The notes under the pieces: generated by a model
The model's database searches: none
Seen by the model: the letters and a program-made list of their open reading frames with translations, nothing else
What the model was told of the DNA's origin: nothing
Source: Streptosporangium minutum
GTDB taxonomy: Bacteria; Actinomycetota; Actinomycetes; Streptosporangiales; Streptosporangiaceae
Assembly: GCF_002149035.1 (NCBI RefSeq)
Contig: NZ_NGFP01000004.1
Location: 1 to 64,000, forward strand
Direction of reading: 5' to 3'
Length of the DNA: 64,000 nt
Part shown: positions 51,314-60,647 of the stretch, one piece after another
Layout: every line of letters starts with the position of its first letter
Numbering within the stretch: the first letter of the stretch is position 1
Program-made: the position numbers and the translations under genes

Positions 51314-54127
51314 TCATCGGCCGGAGGCGGACCTCCCGGCGAGCAGTCCCGCGACGGCGTCCGCCGCCTCGGGATGCCGGACCAGCAGATCGGCCACCTC
51401 GCGGTGCTCGGGTCCGCCGGCGAGGTGAACGGCCGGCTGCCACCCCGCCTCGCACCCGAGCAGCACGGCCACGGCGTCACATGCCGCCGGGTGACCGGCC
51501 AGCAGGTCGGCCACCGGCCCGGCCGGCGCGGGCACCGGTCCGGCCACCGCCTTCGGCGTCTCCCTCGCCGACCACGGCGGTACCCACGTGTCGACGGAGG
51601 ACAGGCCCGCCGGGAACGTGCGGCCCGCCTCGCGGACGAGCACGGGCACCAGCTCGTGCGCCTGGTCACGCAGGGTCGTGATCAATTTGGGGAGCCACGG
51701 GAGCAGGACGGTGTCGGGCAGCCGGGCGAAGGCCTTGGACATCACCTCGACCACGAAGGGCGCCAGCGCCGGAACCGGCTCAAGCGCCTGCACGAACCCG
51801 CTCAGGTACAGCGGGAACGCCGGGACGACGAGGGGGTTGTCCAGCAGCTCGTCACACCGCGATCGCAGCTCGTCCTGCGTGAGCAGGCCGAGCCGGAACC
51901 GGGCGGCCCACAGCAGCGCCACCTTGGCCGGCGCCTCGGGATGCGACTGCCGTACGGCGAGTTCGAGCTGGGCGCGGTCACACCCCAGGGCCAGCGCGAG
52001 ACTCTCCATGCTGGACAGGAATCCGAGCATGGCGGCCACCTGGCGGACGCCGACCTCCTCGTCCACGAAAGCGGTCGGCAGCAGCGTGCAGTAGTGCGCG
52101 TACCCGGTGGTGACGAAGTCCTCGCACCAGGCCGGCAGCACCGGCTCGGTCGCGCGGTAGTGGGCCAGCAACCGGCGGATCCGGCGCAGCACGTCGGGGG
52201 CGTCGTCCACGGTGCGCTCGGCGGCCAGCAGTTCCACGGCCCGACCGCCGAGCTCGTCGGTGAACCGCCGGCTGCCCAGGTACAGGATGGCGTCCTCCAC
52301 CGCCGCGAGAGCGACGGCGGCGGTGGCCTCAGGCGCCCACACGGTACGGCGCAGGCGCTGCTCCAGCACCTGCTCGACGGTGACTCCCTCGTAGCCCAGC
52401 TCGATGATCGATCGCTGGTGACGGCCGATCGCCAGGTCCCAGCTCTCCTGGATCGGCCGCTCACCGAGGCGACGCGCGCCCATGATGGGACGGACGGCGT
52501 CCTCAGGCAGCAGGTAGCGCAGCATCCACAGCAGGTGGGAGCAGGGCACCAGCTCCGGGTCCGCGGCGAGGTTCAGCAGCGCCCGCTGCTGGGTGCGCTT
52601 CTCCAGGTCGAGCCCGAGCGGCTTCAACCGGTCGTAGACGTCCTGGGCCAGCGGCGGGAGTGCCCGGTAGCCGACCTCTCCGATCCGGTCACCGCCCAGA
52701 AGGATCTCGCACAGGCGGCGCACGTCCCGGCGGCCGGGCACCACGTCCTTCTCGATGCACGTGACCGCGGCGTCCTGGAAGTCGTAGGGCGTGGGACGGG
52801 CCCGGTTACGCAGGCCGGCGAGCAGGATGGACGTCTCGAACACGGCGATGGCGTCCGCCGTACTGGCCAGGTAACCGTTGCGGCGGGCCAGCCGGACGAT
52901 GTCGACGCACCAGCCCAGCAGCTCCGCCTCGTCGAGACCGTCCAGCGCGGGCGGGTTCGCCAGGAAACCGGACAGCCGATCGGTGACCGGCCCCTGCGGG
53001 ACGGGCGCCGCCGGCCGCGCGCGCCCGGGGCGCTTGCGGGCCCCTTTCTGGCCTTCGAGCTGGTACGGCGTGACGCCGTGGCGTGCCACGGCCTTGGTCC
53101 AGGTCGCCGCGGCGATCGACACCGAGCCGGAGGCCAGCGCGAACTGGGCCTCGATGGCGGAGTGGCTGGACGGGATGAGCCCGTACAGCCAGCGCGTGGC
53201 TGTCCGGGGGCTGATGTCGTAGGCCGGCGCCTCCGCCGCCAGGCCGAACTGCTCGACCCGGCTGGCCGCGTGGAACGCGCCGCACACGTACAGGCACTGC
53301 GACGGGTCGGCGTCCGACGCGGCCAGGTGCTCCCGCATCCGGGTCCACATGTAGCGCTCGCGGTCCTCGTCGCGGGCCAGCCGATCGCCCCCGTCAGGGC
53401 CCAGCCGTCGGAACAGGCTGCCGATCAGCACCATGACCTGGCGGTAGGTGTCGTAGTCCGCTCCGGCCAGGGGCTGCTCCACGTACTGGTCCCACCACTC
53501 GGACCAGTGCCGGACCTTGCCGTGGTGGAGCAGGTGCTCCTCAAGCTCGGCGAAGCGGGGCCGCAGGTCGCCGATCTCGACGCCGACGGCGTCGCCGTGC
53601 AGGGCCGCTTCCTCGCCGTGCCCGGCGGCGCCGTCGGCGTCATCGCCGGCGGCCGGCTCGCGGGGCAGCCACTGGAAGACGTGGTCCGCCGAACGGTCCA
53701 CCAGCACCAGCTCGACCCCCGGCGTGTCGAGGGCGTAGGCGATGGCCTGGTACTCGGCCGACGCCTCGGTGATGGGCGCCACGACGCTGAGCGGCCCCCA
53801 TGCCGGCGGGAAACCGTCGATCTCCGACGCGAACGCCTGCAACGCCACGGGCAGCCGGCAGTTGCGCAGCTCGTCCAGGAGCGGCCGCAGGTCCTCGCAC
53901 AGCTCCAGGTAGATGACCCTGGGCTGCTTCTCCCGCAGGCGTCGCACCATGGCCAGCGCCGAGGCCGGTGAGTGGTGGCACACCGGGAAGATCTCAAGCT
54001 CCTCGCGCAGCGCCCGGTCGACGTCGTCGACCAGGCCCGACAGGATGCCGGGCAGGGCGCTCGGCGCGTCGGCGAAGGCGGTGGCGGCACCGAGGAGCTG
54101 CTCGCGCAGGGCGCCGAAAGGACTCAT
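51314..54127 (-). CDS. DUF5682 family protein
   Basis: A 937-aa soluble protein, last gene of the five-gene MoxR/VWA operon. The N-terminal third looks like the DUF5682 core: IFPVCHHSPASALAMVRRLR with His51-His52, VIYLELCEDLRPLLDEL, and later CLYVCGAFHAASRVEQFG. Motifs of this kind (paired His early, GxxH late) occur in the EreA/ChaN-like superfamily; I infer a possible hydrolase. The rest is helical, without recognised motifs. It starts at ATG 54127, overlapping the AAA+ gene stop by 4 bp. Confidence 0.85.
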   Translation of the reverse strand: MSPFGALREQLLGAATAFADAPSALPGILSGLVDDVDRALREELEIFPVCHHSPASALAMVRRLREKQPRVIYLELCEDLRPLLDELRNCRLPVALQAFASEIDGFPPAWGPLSVVAPITEASAEYQAIAYALDTPGVELVLVDRSADHVFQWLPREPAAGDDADGAAGHGEEAALHGDAVGVEIGDLRPRFAELEEHLLHHGKVRHWSEWWDQYVEQPLAGADYDTYRQVMVLIGSLFRRLGPDGGDRLARDEDRERYMWTRMREHLAASDADPSQCLYVCGAFHAASRVEQFGLAAEAPAYDISPRTATRWLYGLIPSSHSAIEAQFALASGSVSIAAATWTKAVARHGVTPYQLEGQKGARKRPGRARPAAPVPQGPVTDRLSGFLANPPALDGLDEAELLGWCVDIVRLARRNGYLASTADAIAVFETSILLAGLRNRARPTPYDFQDAAVTCIEKDVVPGRRDVRRLCEILLGGDRIGEVGYRALPPLAQDVYDRLKPLGLDLEKRTQQRALLNLAADPELVPCSHLLWMLRYLLPEDAVRPIMGARRLGERPIQESWDLAIGRHQRSIIELGYEGVTVEQVLEQRLRRTVWAPEATAAVALAAVEDAILYLGSRRFTDELGGRAVELLAAERTVDDAPDVLRRIRRLLAHYRATEPVLPAWCEDFVTTGYAHYCTLLPTAFVDEEVGVRQVAAMLGFLSSMESLALALGCDRAQLELAVRQSHPEAPAKVALLWAARFRLGLLTQDELRSRCDELLDNPLVVPAFPLYLSGFVQALEPVPALAPFVVEVMSKAFARLPDTVLLPWLPKLITTLRDQAHELVPVLVREAGRTFPAGLSSVDTWVPPWSARETPKAVAGPVPAPAGPVADLLAGHPAACDAVAVLLGCEAGWQPAVHLAGGPEHREVADLLVRHPEAADAVAGLLAGRSASGR

Positions 54128-55239
54128 GACAGCGTGGAGATCGCCTGGCGGCCGCCTTCGAGGAAGTCCTTCCACTCCCCGCCTTCCTGCTTGCTGCGGG
54201 GCTCGACGACACCGTGCCAGTACTTGTTCAGGATGGCCAGGTCCTCAGGACTGCGACGGGCCAGTGAGCCGACCAGCGAGCCGGCGAGCGTCTCGGCCCG
54301 CAGCGTGCGGTCGCCGAAGAAGTGGCTGTGCAGGATGGCGTCCTCGATCACGCCGATCTGCTCGGCCGTGGACAGCGCCGACTCCAGCTTCTCGTCGTCG
54401 CTGGTGGCCGACGCCGCCGCGGCCCGCAGGTCGGCGAAGCTCTGCAGCAGGATGTCCAGCAGCGTGGGCGGCAGGTCCAGCTCGATCCGGTGCCGGCGCA
54501 GCAGTTCCGTGGTGCGGAACCGTACGATCTCCGCCTCGCTGCGCTTGTTCGTCACCACGGGGATCCGGATGAAGTTGAAGCGCCGCTTCAGGGCCGACGA
54601 GAGGTCGTTCACGCCCCGGTCCCTGCTGTTGGCCGTGGCGATGATCGAGAATCCGGGCTGGGCGAACACGATGTTGTCGTCGTCGAGTTCGGGGACGGAC
54701 ACGTACTTCTCGGAGAGAATGGAGATCAGGGCGTCCTGCACGTCGCTGGTCGAGCGGGTCAGCTCCTCGAAGCGGCCGATCACGCCCTGCTCCATCGCCG
54801 TCATGATCGGCGAGGGGATCATCGACTCCCGGGACTGCCCCTTGGCGATCACCATGGAGACGTTCCACGAGTACTTGATGTGGTCCTCGGTCGTGCCGGC
54901 AGTCCCCTGGACGACCAGGGTCGAGTTGCGGCAGACGGCGGCCGCGAGCAGCTCGGCGAGCCAGCTCTTGCCGGTGCCCGGATCCCCGATCAGCAGCAGA
55001 CCGCGGTCCGACGCCAGGGTCACGATGGCGCGTTCGACGAAGCTGCGGTCACCGAACCACTTCTGGGAGATCTCCCGGTCGAGCCCGTCGGAGCGCTCGG
55101 ACCCGAGCACGAACAGCCGCACCATCCGGGGGCTGAGCCGCCACGAGAACGGTTTGGGGCCGTCGTCGACCGACTCCAGCCAGTCGAGCTCCTCGGCGTA
55201 CTTCACCTCGGCGGGGGCACGCAGCATCTCGTCGGTCAT
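54124..55239 (-). CDS. MoxR-type AAA+ ATPase
   Basis: A 371-aa AAA+ chaperone-like ATPase. Walker A is GDPGTGKS (85-92); Walker B/sensor parts follow (FEELTRSTSDVQDALISILSE, then SIIATANSRDRGVNDLSSAL with sensor 1 and KRRFNFIRIPVV with the arginine finger region). MoxR proteins work together with VWA-domain proteins encoded next door, here at 55252. It sits in the middle of a minus-strand operon, 12 bp after the VWA gene and overlapping DUF5682. It is cytosolic. Confidence 0.93.
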   Translation of the reverse strand: MTDEMLRAPAEVKYAEELDWLESVDDGPKPFSWRLSPRMVRLFVLGSERSDGLDREISQKWFGDRSFVERAIVTLASDRGLLLIGDPGTGKSWLAELLAAAVCRNSTLVVQGTAGTTEDHIKYSWNVSMVIAKGQSRESMIPSPIMTAMEQGVIGRFEELTRSTSDVQDALISILSEKYVSVPELDDDNIVFAQPGFSIIATANSRDRGVNDLSSALKRRFNFIRIPVVTNKRSEAEIVRFRTTELLRRHRIELDLPPTLLDILLQSFADLRAAAASATSDDEKLESALSTAEQIGVIEDAILHSHFFGDRTLRAETLAGSLVGSLARRSPEDLAILNKYWHGVVEPRSKQEGGEWKDFLEGGRQAISTLS

Positions 55240-55251
55240 TCGCGGGGTCTC

Positions 55252-56592
55252 CTAGGCGAGGAAGTTCTTGAGCTCGAACACGAGTTTGCGGATGTGACCC
55301 GAGATCACGGGGGTGCCCAGGTCCTTGAGCTTCTGGCGGAACCACGGGTCCACGCTCTGGTGTCCCGAGCTGTTCACCGAGCCGACCGGGATGAACTTCA
55401 CGCCCGAACGGTGCAGCGCCTCGAAGTCGGTGATCAGCGCCCGGTTGTCGTAGAAGTCGGAGATCCACACCATCACGGTGTTACGCGGGTCGGCGATCTT
55501 CGGCCGGGCGACGGCCATCGCGACGGTCCCGTTGGTGCCTCCCCCGAGGGTCGTCCGCAGCAGCACCTCGAACGGGTCGTGCACCCACGGGGTCAGGTCG
55601 AGCGCTCGGGTGTCGTAGGCGACCAGATGCACGTCCACCTTGGGCAGGCCCGCGAAGATCGATGCGAGGATCGTGCAGTTCACCATCGCGTCGACCATCG
55701 AGCCCGACTGGTCGACGACCACGATCAGCCGTGCCGGCGTGGTCCGCCGGGCGGTCTGCCGGTAGTACAGCCGGTCCACGTACAGCCGCTGGTCCTCCGG
55801 GCTCCAGTTGGTGAGGTTCTTCCAGATCGTGCGTTCGACGTCGAGGTTGCGGAACACCCGCTTCGGCGGCACCGACCTGTCGATGACGCCCACGCTGGTC
55901 TTCTCGACCTGCGTGCGCAGCACCTCGGCGACCTCGTCGACGAACCTGCGGATCAACGCCTTGGCGTTGGCCAGCGCGACTCCCGACAGGTTGGCCTTGT
56001 CCCGCAGCAGCTGCTCGATGAGCGACATGCTCGGCGTCAGGCGGGCGGCCAGAGTCGAGTCGGCCAGCACCTCGCGCAGGCGCATGCGGCGGACCAGGTC
56101 GCCTTCCAGGCCGGCCAGCACACCGGCCAGTTCGCCCCCTCCGGGATGGGACCGCAGCTGTCCCGGCTCGGCCCCGAGCGCCTGCTCGAACCAGCCAGCG
56201 TCCTGCTGCCAGCGGGCCAGGTCGGTGGCGCTGACGCTGCCCGTCCCCGTCGAGAACACGTTGAGCAGGAGCTTCGACACCAGGGCCGCCCGGCGCACCT
56301 CGGCCTCACCGGCCCGCGCCGGCGGGTGCCCGTCAGCGGGGGCGGACGCGACATCGTCCTTCTGCTCCAGCAGGCCCCGCAGCTCGACGCCCAGGTCGGG
56401 GAAGCGCTGCACGATGTTGTCCACCGACACCGCCGGGTCGAGCAGCGCCGGCGGCAGTCCGAGGTCGCCGACGATGGCCATGCTGGCCGCCTCAAGCGAG
56501 GGCTGTTCGTCGTTGTCGAACAGCCGTGCCAGGAGCCGCCAGTAGAGCACCTGGCGCCGGTTCTCGTCGGCGCTGATCGGGGAGTCGCTCAT
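55252..56592 (-). CDS. VWA-domain protein (CoxE-like), MoxR partner
   Basis: A 446-aa protein with an N-terminal helical region and a C-terminal von Willebrand A domain. The metal-ion-dependent adhesion site is complete: Asp294-x-Ser296-x-Ser298 in VVVDQSGSM, the Thr in TTLGGGTNGT, and the Asp in VWISDFYDN. In MoxR systems the VWA protein is the substrate adaptor or effector. It overlaps the 466-aa gene by 4 bp. Confidence 0.92.
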   Translation of the reverse strand: MSDSPISADENRRQVLYWRLLARLFDNDEQPSLEAASMAIVGDLGLPPALLDPAVSVDNIVQRFPDLGVELRGLLEQKDDVASAPADGHPPARAGEAEVRRAALVSKLLLNVFSTGTGSVSATDLARWQQDAGWFEQALGAEPGQLRSHPGGGELAGVLAGLEGDLVRRMRLREVLADSTLAARLTPSMSLIEQLLRDKANLSGVALANAKALIRRFVDEVAEVLRTQVEKTSVGVIDRSVPPKRVFRNLDVERTIWKNLTNWSPEDQRLYVDRLYYRQTARRTTPARLIVVVDQSGSMVDAMVNCTILASIFAGLPKVDVHLVAYDTRALDLTPWVHDPFEVLLRTTLGGGTNGTVAMAVARPKIADPRNTVMVWISDFYDNRALITDFEALHRSGVKFIPVGSVNSSGHQSVDPWFRQKLKDLGTPVISGHIRKLVFELKNFLA

Positions 56593-57989
56593 CGCCTCAG
56601 CAACCGCCCGGCCCGCTCGCGCAGTACGGCCACCGCGTCACCGGCCCTGGCCTCGGCCTTCACGACCTTGGGGTCCGTGGGGCCCAGCGCCCAGTCTCCG
56701 GTGTGCACCTCGACCGTCTGGCGCTTGACCGTCGTCTGAACCGCGAGGGGCTGCAGCAGCCAACGGCCGCCGTCCCAGCGGACCAGGCCGATGCACGCCG
56801 AGGAGGAGGCCACCAGTTTGGGAGTGAGCGGACCGCAGGCCGGCAGGCGGTCGACGTCGACGGCGAGGGTGCTGCCCCCCAGGTCCAGCGTGCCGTCGGC
56901 CGCCGCGCGGTAGCCCTCCACCAGCACGGGCTCGGCGATGCGCACGGGGTGGCGGTCCAGGGGCGGCACCGCCGGGGCGAGCGCGCCGGCGAGCTGGAGC
57001 CTGGCGGTGGCGAACGGGTCGACGGGCTCGCCCATGCGTGCCCGGTCGTCGTGCCACACCAGGTCACCGCTGCCCAGCAGGGGCAGGTCCGTGACATCCA
57101 GACAGCGGTGCCCTGCCAGCGCGCCCAGCAGCGCGGGGTAGCCTTCCAGCAGCCGCCACAGGGCCGGGCCGACGATCGTGTCCACCTTCGCGGCGGCGAC
57201 GCTCGTGCGCACCAGCCGGGACGGCGTGCCGTCGGCGGGTTCCAGGATGCCGTGCACCTGCATCTGTACGGCGGTGCCGTGCTCGTGCACGTCGACGCCG
57301 AGGATCAGCAGCCGTCCCGACACCACGCCCGCGGCCCCGGAGGCACTGGGCAGGCCACCGGCCTGCGACAGCAGCAGAGCACGCGTCCACAGGTCGGCCC
57401 ACCGCCGGGCGGGCAGGCGCTCCACCGTCCCGACGGGGCACGACGCCCGCAGCTCGGCCGCCAGGCCGTCGAGCAGCACCGCGAGCCGGCGCAGGCCGGG
57501 TTCGGGCAGCAGGGCCTCGATCGTCTGGCTTGAGGCGGAGACGAGATCGTGGTCGACGCCCCGCCATCCGGTGATGGCCAGCTCGCCGAGCCAGGACCGG
57601 CACCCGCTGAGCAGATTGTCCGCCGCGAGCGCCGGCGTGGCCGGCGGTTCCTCCCACGACGCCCGGACCCTTCCCAGCGCGGTGTCCAGGCGGGCGAGCA
57701 GGGCGTCGTGCACCGCGCCGAACAGTGCGGCGCGCCCGCCGGCCAGAGCCGTCAGATGCTCCTCGGCGACCGAACCGGCGGCGAGCTTTCCGGCCGCCTC
57801 GCCCACCCGCCCGCCGAGCGGCGTGGCCGAGAGAGCACCGGCCAGGGAGGTCAGCGCCGTCGCGCGCTCCTCGCTCAGCCGGGCGAATCCGTGCACGAGC
57901 GCGTCGTCGAAGCCCGTCACCAGATCGAGGGCCTCCCCGACTCCCGGCGGAACGCCGTCGAGTAGTTCGGCGAGCTGTACACCAAGCAT
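56589..57989 (-). CDS. 466-aa protein of the MoxR/VWA operon, no recognised family
   Basis: A soluble, Ala/Leu-rich protein. The first 240 residues are helical (FARLSEERATALTSLAGALS); the last 200 look like mixed strands (LLILGVDVHEHGTAVQMQVHG, TLAVDVDRLPACG, WLLQPLAVQTTVKRQTVEVH). It occupies the place where similar operons carry a DUF5691-type gene, but I cannot see that family in it. ATG 57989 overlaps the SWIM gene stop (TGATG). It is probably a structural or adaptor part of the same system. Confidence 0.75.
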   Translation of the reverse strand: MLGVQLAELLDGVPPGVGEALDLVTGFDDALVHGFARLSEERATALTSLAGALSATPLGGRVGEAAGKLAAGSVAEEHLTALAGGRAALFGAVHDALLARLDTALGRVRASWEEPPATPALAADNLLSGCRSWLGELAITGWRGVDHDLVSASSQTIEALLPEPGLRRLAVLLDGLAAELRASCPVGTVERLPARRWADLWTRALLLSQAGGLPSASGAAGVVSGRLLILGVDVHEHGTAVQMQVHGILEPADGTPSRLVRTSVAAAKVDTIVGPALWRLLEGYPALLGALAGHRCLDVTDLPLLGSGDLVWHDDRARMGEPVDPFATARLQLAGALAPAVPPLDRHPVRIAEPVLVEGYRAAADGTLDLGGSTLAVDVDRLPACGPLTPKLVASSSACIGLVRWDGGRWLLQPLAVQTTVKRQTVEVHTGDWALGPTDPKVVKAEARAGDAVAVLRERAGRLLRR

Positions 57990-58480
57990 CAGCGGACCGC
58001 CCCCATGGCCGGGAACCAGTGCATCTCAGCGATGGGCTCGGTGGTGTCCGGCAGTTCCAGGTAGGACAGGTGGCGCAGGAAGCGGCTGAACACCATGGCG
58101 CCCGGCGTGGGCTCGTGCCGGCCGTTCAGGCAGCTCATCAGATCCGCGCCGTCACCTACCTCGACGTGCAGGTAGCGGGCGACCTGGTCGAGGCCGTACT
58201 GGAGCACGGCCGCCCCGGCGAGGTCATGCAGGTGCTTGCACGGCGAGCCGCGCAGCCCGCCGCACGGCCGGTTGTTGTTGGTGCTGCAGTTGAAAGCGTG
58301 AGTTCCAGCGGTGATCGACGAGACGTACACCCGAGCGATGTCCGAACCACTCGACACGACACCCTGCAGGCGGCCGTCCGCCAGCTCGACGAAGGGGACA
58401 CTCGCCAGTTTGCGGGGCTGAACGGGGGACACCACCCGTGCCACGCTGCGCTGTTCCCACGCGGCTCCGTCCGTGTTCAC
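57989..58480 (-). CDS. SWIM zinc-finger protein, first gene of the operon
   Basis: A 163-aa protein with a metal-binding motif C65-x7-C-x7-C81-x-H83 (FNCSTNNNRPCGGLRGSPCKH), a spaced version of the SWIM finger CxCxnCxH. The start is GTG at 58480 with GGAGGT 7 nt upstream. It is much shorter than the usual 400-aa SWIM partner proteins of MoxR/VWA loci and lacks their C-terminal part, so this is a reduced form. It likely binds a nucleic acid or protein partner and opens the five-gene operon. Confidence 0.75.
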   Translation of the reverse strand: MNTDGAAWEQRSVARVVSPVQPRKLASVPFVELADGRLQGVVSSGSDIARVYVSSITAGTHAFNCSTNNNRPCGGLRGSPCKHLHDLAGAAVLQYGLDQVARYLHVEVGDGADLMSCLNGRHEPTPGAMVFSRFLRHLSYLELPDTTEPIAEMHWFPAMGAVR

Positions 58481-58653
58481 GATCCCCGACCTCCAGCCCA
58501 AACGGCTCGCGGACGCCGGCCGACACGGCGGCATCTACGCGAACGGCCGATCATGAACCGGCAATTTACCGCATCACGGACTCGGTCGGCGCCAAGCGCG
58601 GGCGGGGGATACCCGAGGGCCTGACGGTGTCCGGCGCCAGGCGCGGACACGGG

Positions 58654-59097
58654 CTAAACAAGGGGCGGGGCGGGTGGTTCAGCCTGGCTCCGGCTCGGGC
58701 CGGCGATCAGGGCGAGCGCGGCGACAGTGCCGTAGAGCGGGAGCACGAGCCAGGGTCCCTGCGAACCCTCGGGACAGTAGGGGGAGAAGAACGCGATGAC
58801 CGACAGCGCGTAGTAGGCGGCCGTGGCGAGCGCGCCGCCTGCTCCCACCCGGGCCAGGAGACGGCGCCTCCGGGGCGGCGATCGCCAGGCGGCCACGGCC
58901 AGTGCCGCCAAGACGAGGGGGAGAAGGCCGGCCAGCGCGCCGAAGCCCAGGCCGAGCACGTCGAGACCGGTGTATCCGCCTTCGGTGTTCAGATGGGCGC
59001 AGACGTTGATCTCCGCATCTGCCTGTGACGACGCCAGGTGCGGGAGGGCGGACAGGAGGACGGCGCTCATCCAGCACAACGGGGCACGGTACGTCAT
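58654..59097 (-). CDS. Membrane protein, three or four helices, unknown
   Basis: A 147-aa protein starting at ATG 59097 (GGGAGGGAAGG upstream), with a signal-like start MTYRAPLCWMSAVLLSALPH, an outer loop with Cys (INVCAHLN), and three helices (LGFGALAGLLPLVLAALAVA, ALATAAYYALSVIAFF, WLVLPLYGTVAALALIAG). A second Cys (SPYCPEGSQG) may pair with the first. No family is recognised. The frame upstream reads through the 13-bp repeat array and is not used. Confidence 0.65.
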   Translation of the reverse strand: MTYRAPLCWMSAVLLSALPHLASSQADAEINVCAHLNTEGGYTGLDVLGLGFGALAGLLPLVLAALAVAAWRSPPRRRRLLARVGAGGALATAAYYALSVIAFFSPYCPEGSQGPWLVLPLYGTVAALALIAGPSRSQAEPPAPPLV

Positions 59098-59167
59098 CGC
59101 CTTCCCTCCCGGGGCTCCGCAACGGCTCACTTCCGGCCTTCCTGGGCTCCACAACGGCTCACCTTCG

Positions 59168-59271
59168 GGCATGGACCTCTGGCGCAGACCTCTGGCGCAG
59201 ACCTCAGGCATGGACCCCGGGCGCAGACCCCGGGCACGGACCTCTGGCGCAGACCTCGGGCACGGACCTCG
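59168..59271. repeat. Eight-copy 13-bp tandem repeat
   Basis: Eight exact-length 13-bp units (GGCGCAGACCTCT, GGCATGGACCTCT, GGCACGGACCTCG and variants) fill 59168-59271. The preceding stretch holds a two-copy repeat of GGGCTCC(G/A)CAACGGCTCAC. The array lies between two minus-strand membrane protein genes. Confidence 0.85.
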
Positions 59272-59376
59272 GGACGGAGAGAAGCACCGCCTCCGCCCCG
59301 GCATGCGGGACCCGCAGACCGGGCTCCGCCGCCGGGCCGCGTCGTCACTGGGCCGAGCGGACCGGTGAGGGTGTTC

Positions 59377-60306
59377 CTACTGGCTCTCGTCCTCGGCGAG
59401 GGTGCCGCACTTGAACCCGGGTTCCCGCTCGGGGGTGAGCCGGAGGGAGCCGAGGATGGTCCTGTCCATGGAGCGCCGGAAGGTCTCCAGCTTGTCGCAG
59501 TCGTAGAAGACGTACGCGCCGTTGCTCTCGCCGAGCACCATCATCCACCGGCCCCCGTAGAGCGGCTTGTCGTTCTCGGCGTTCTTGAGGATGGCCCACT
59601 GGTCCTGGAAACCGACGTAGGTGATGAGCTCGTTGGCCTTCCCGGTCTGCTGCACCTCGATCGCCCCCAGGGTCATCTGCATGATCAGCAGGAATCCCAG
59701 GCCGATGCCGGTGAGTGCGCCGACGATCACCTTCATGCCGGCGCGGCCGACGGGCTTGCGGCGCAGCAGCCGGAACGGCACCAGGAAGGTCAGTACGCCC
59801 AGCCCCACGGCCACGACGACCATGACGGCGACGTCGCTTCCGCCCAGGAGGTCGAGCAGGCCCCAATAGGTCGCGCCGCACCACAGCGCGGCGAACGCGG
59901 CGACCAGCCAGGGTCGCCTCCTCACGGCCCCCACGAGCCTGCCGACCGCGCCGCGGGTCACCTTGTCGGCCAGCCAGCCCACCCCGACGACGACGCCGAG
60001 CACCGGCAGGGCGACCAGCAGTAGCAGGACCAGGGTGCCCATCAGCCGGCCGAGCAGGACAGACTGGTCGATTCCCGCCTGTTGCGGACTGACCTCGAAT
60101 ATCGAGTACATCGACTCCACGCCGAGGTAGAGCACGGCGTAGAGCGCGACACCGATCGGAACGATGATCGAGCCGATGCGCTCGATCATCTCCAGGACGC
60201 CGCCACCTTCCTCCTCTTCCGATGGATCTTTCGGAGCCACCGGGGGATTATCTTGCGGAATAGGGGAAACATATGGAGGTTGCTCAGAAATATCCTGGCT
60301 TGTCAT
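59377..60306 (-). CDS. Membrane protein with five or six helices, unknown
   Basis: A 309-aa protein with an acidic, Pro-rich cytoplasmic N-terminus (PPVAPKDPSEEEE), helices at about 47-64, 88-113, 132-150, 155-178 and 194-214, and a soluble C-terminal domain of about 90 residues (NELITYVGFQDQWAILKNAE, MMVLGESNGAYVFYDC). No motif is recognised. The gene has an unclear ribosome binding site. Confidence 0.7.
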   Translation of the reverse strand: MTSQDISEQPPYVSPIPQDNPPVAPKDPSEEEEGGGVLEMIERIGSIIVPIGVALYAVLYLGVESMYSIFEVSPQQAGIDQSVLLGRLMGTLVLLLLVALPVLGVVVGVGWLADKVTRGAVGRLVGAVRRRPWLVAAFAALWCGATYWGLLDLLGGSDVAVMVVVAVGLGVLTFLVPFRLLRRKPVGRAGMKVIVGALTGIGLGFLLIMQMTLGAIEVQQTGKANELITYVGFQDQWAILKNAENDKPLYGGRWMMVLGESNGAYVFYDCDKLETFRRSMDRTILGSLRLTPEREPGFKCGTLAEDESQ

Positions 60307-60369
60307 GTCGAGTGATCATAAGCCATAGCGATTGACCCGGAATTGCCGCAAAACAAACGCGTCATCCCA

Positions 60370-60582
60370 TCAGTCGCCCATTTGGCCACGAGCTGGGTGG
60401 CTGCCGCCGTACGCCGCGCGACAGGCCGAGGCATGCCTGCCCGTACCGGGGCCAGCCCATGATGCCGGGGACGGTGGTTGCCCACGGGATGGCGACGGCC
60501 ATGCTGAGCGCGGGGCGTCCACCACCATGCGGGCGGCTTCTCCCTTGAACTCAGGCGAGAGCTGCCTGCGATGCCCAGTCAC
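60370..60582 (-). pseudogene. Remnant of an IS3-family transposase orfA
   Basis: The frame VTGHRRQLSPEFKGEAARMV, VDAPR is the start of an IS3/IS911-type OrfA (helix-turn-helix protein). After that the similarity moves to another frame (SMAVA...VPGIMGW resembling SIAxVARELGxNPGTLGxW) and is too decayed to follow. There is no orfB and no clear terminal inverted repeats in this gap, so it is an old fragment. Confidence 0.55.
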
Positions 60583-60647
60583 GTATCTACCTTTTCCGAA
60601 TTCTCTGTCAGCTCATGTATCTGACCGTCCAGAGCTCGTTGGACATC

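Noticed and set aside
50876-53971. Very long plus-strand open frame opposite DUF5682
   Set aside because: It is Arg/Gly/Pro-rich and mirrors the minus-strand DUF5682 gene, which has coherent domains, coupling to its operon and normal codon bias.
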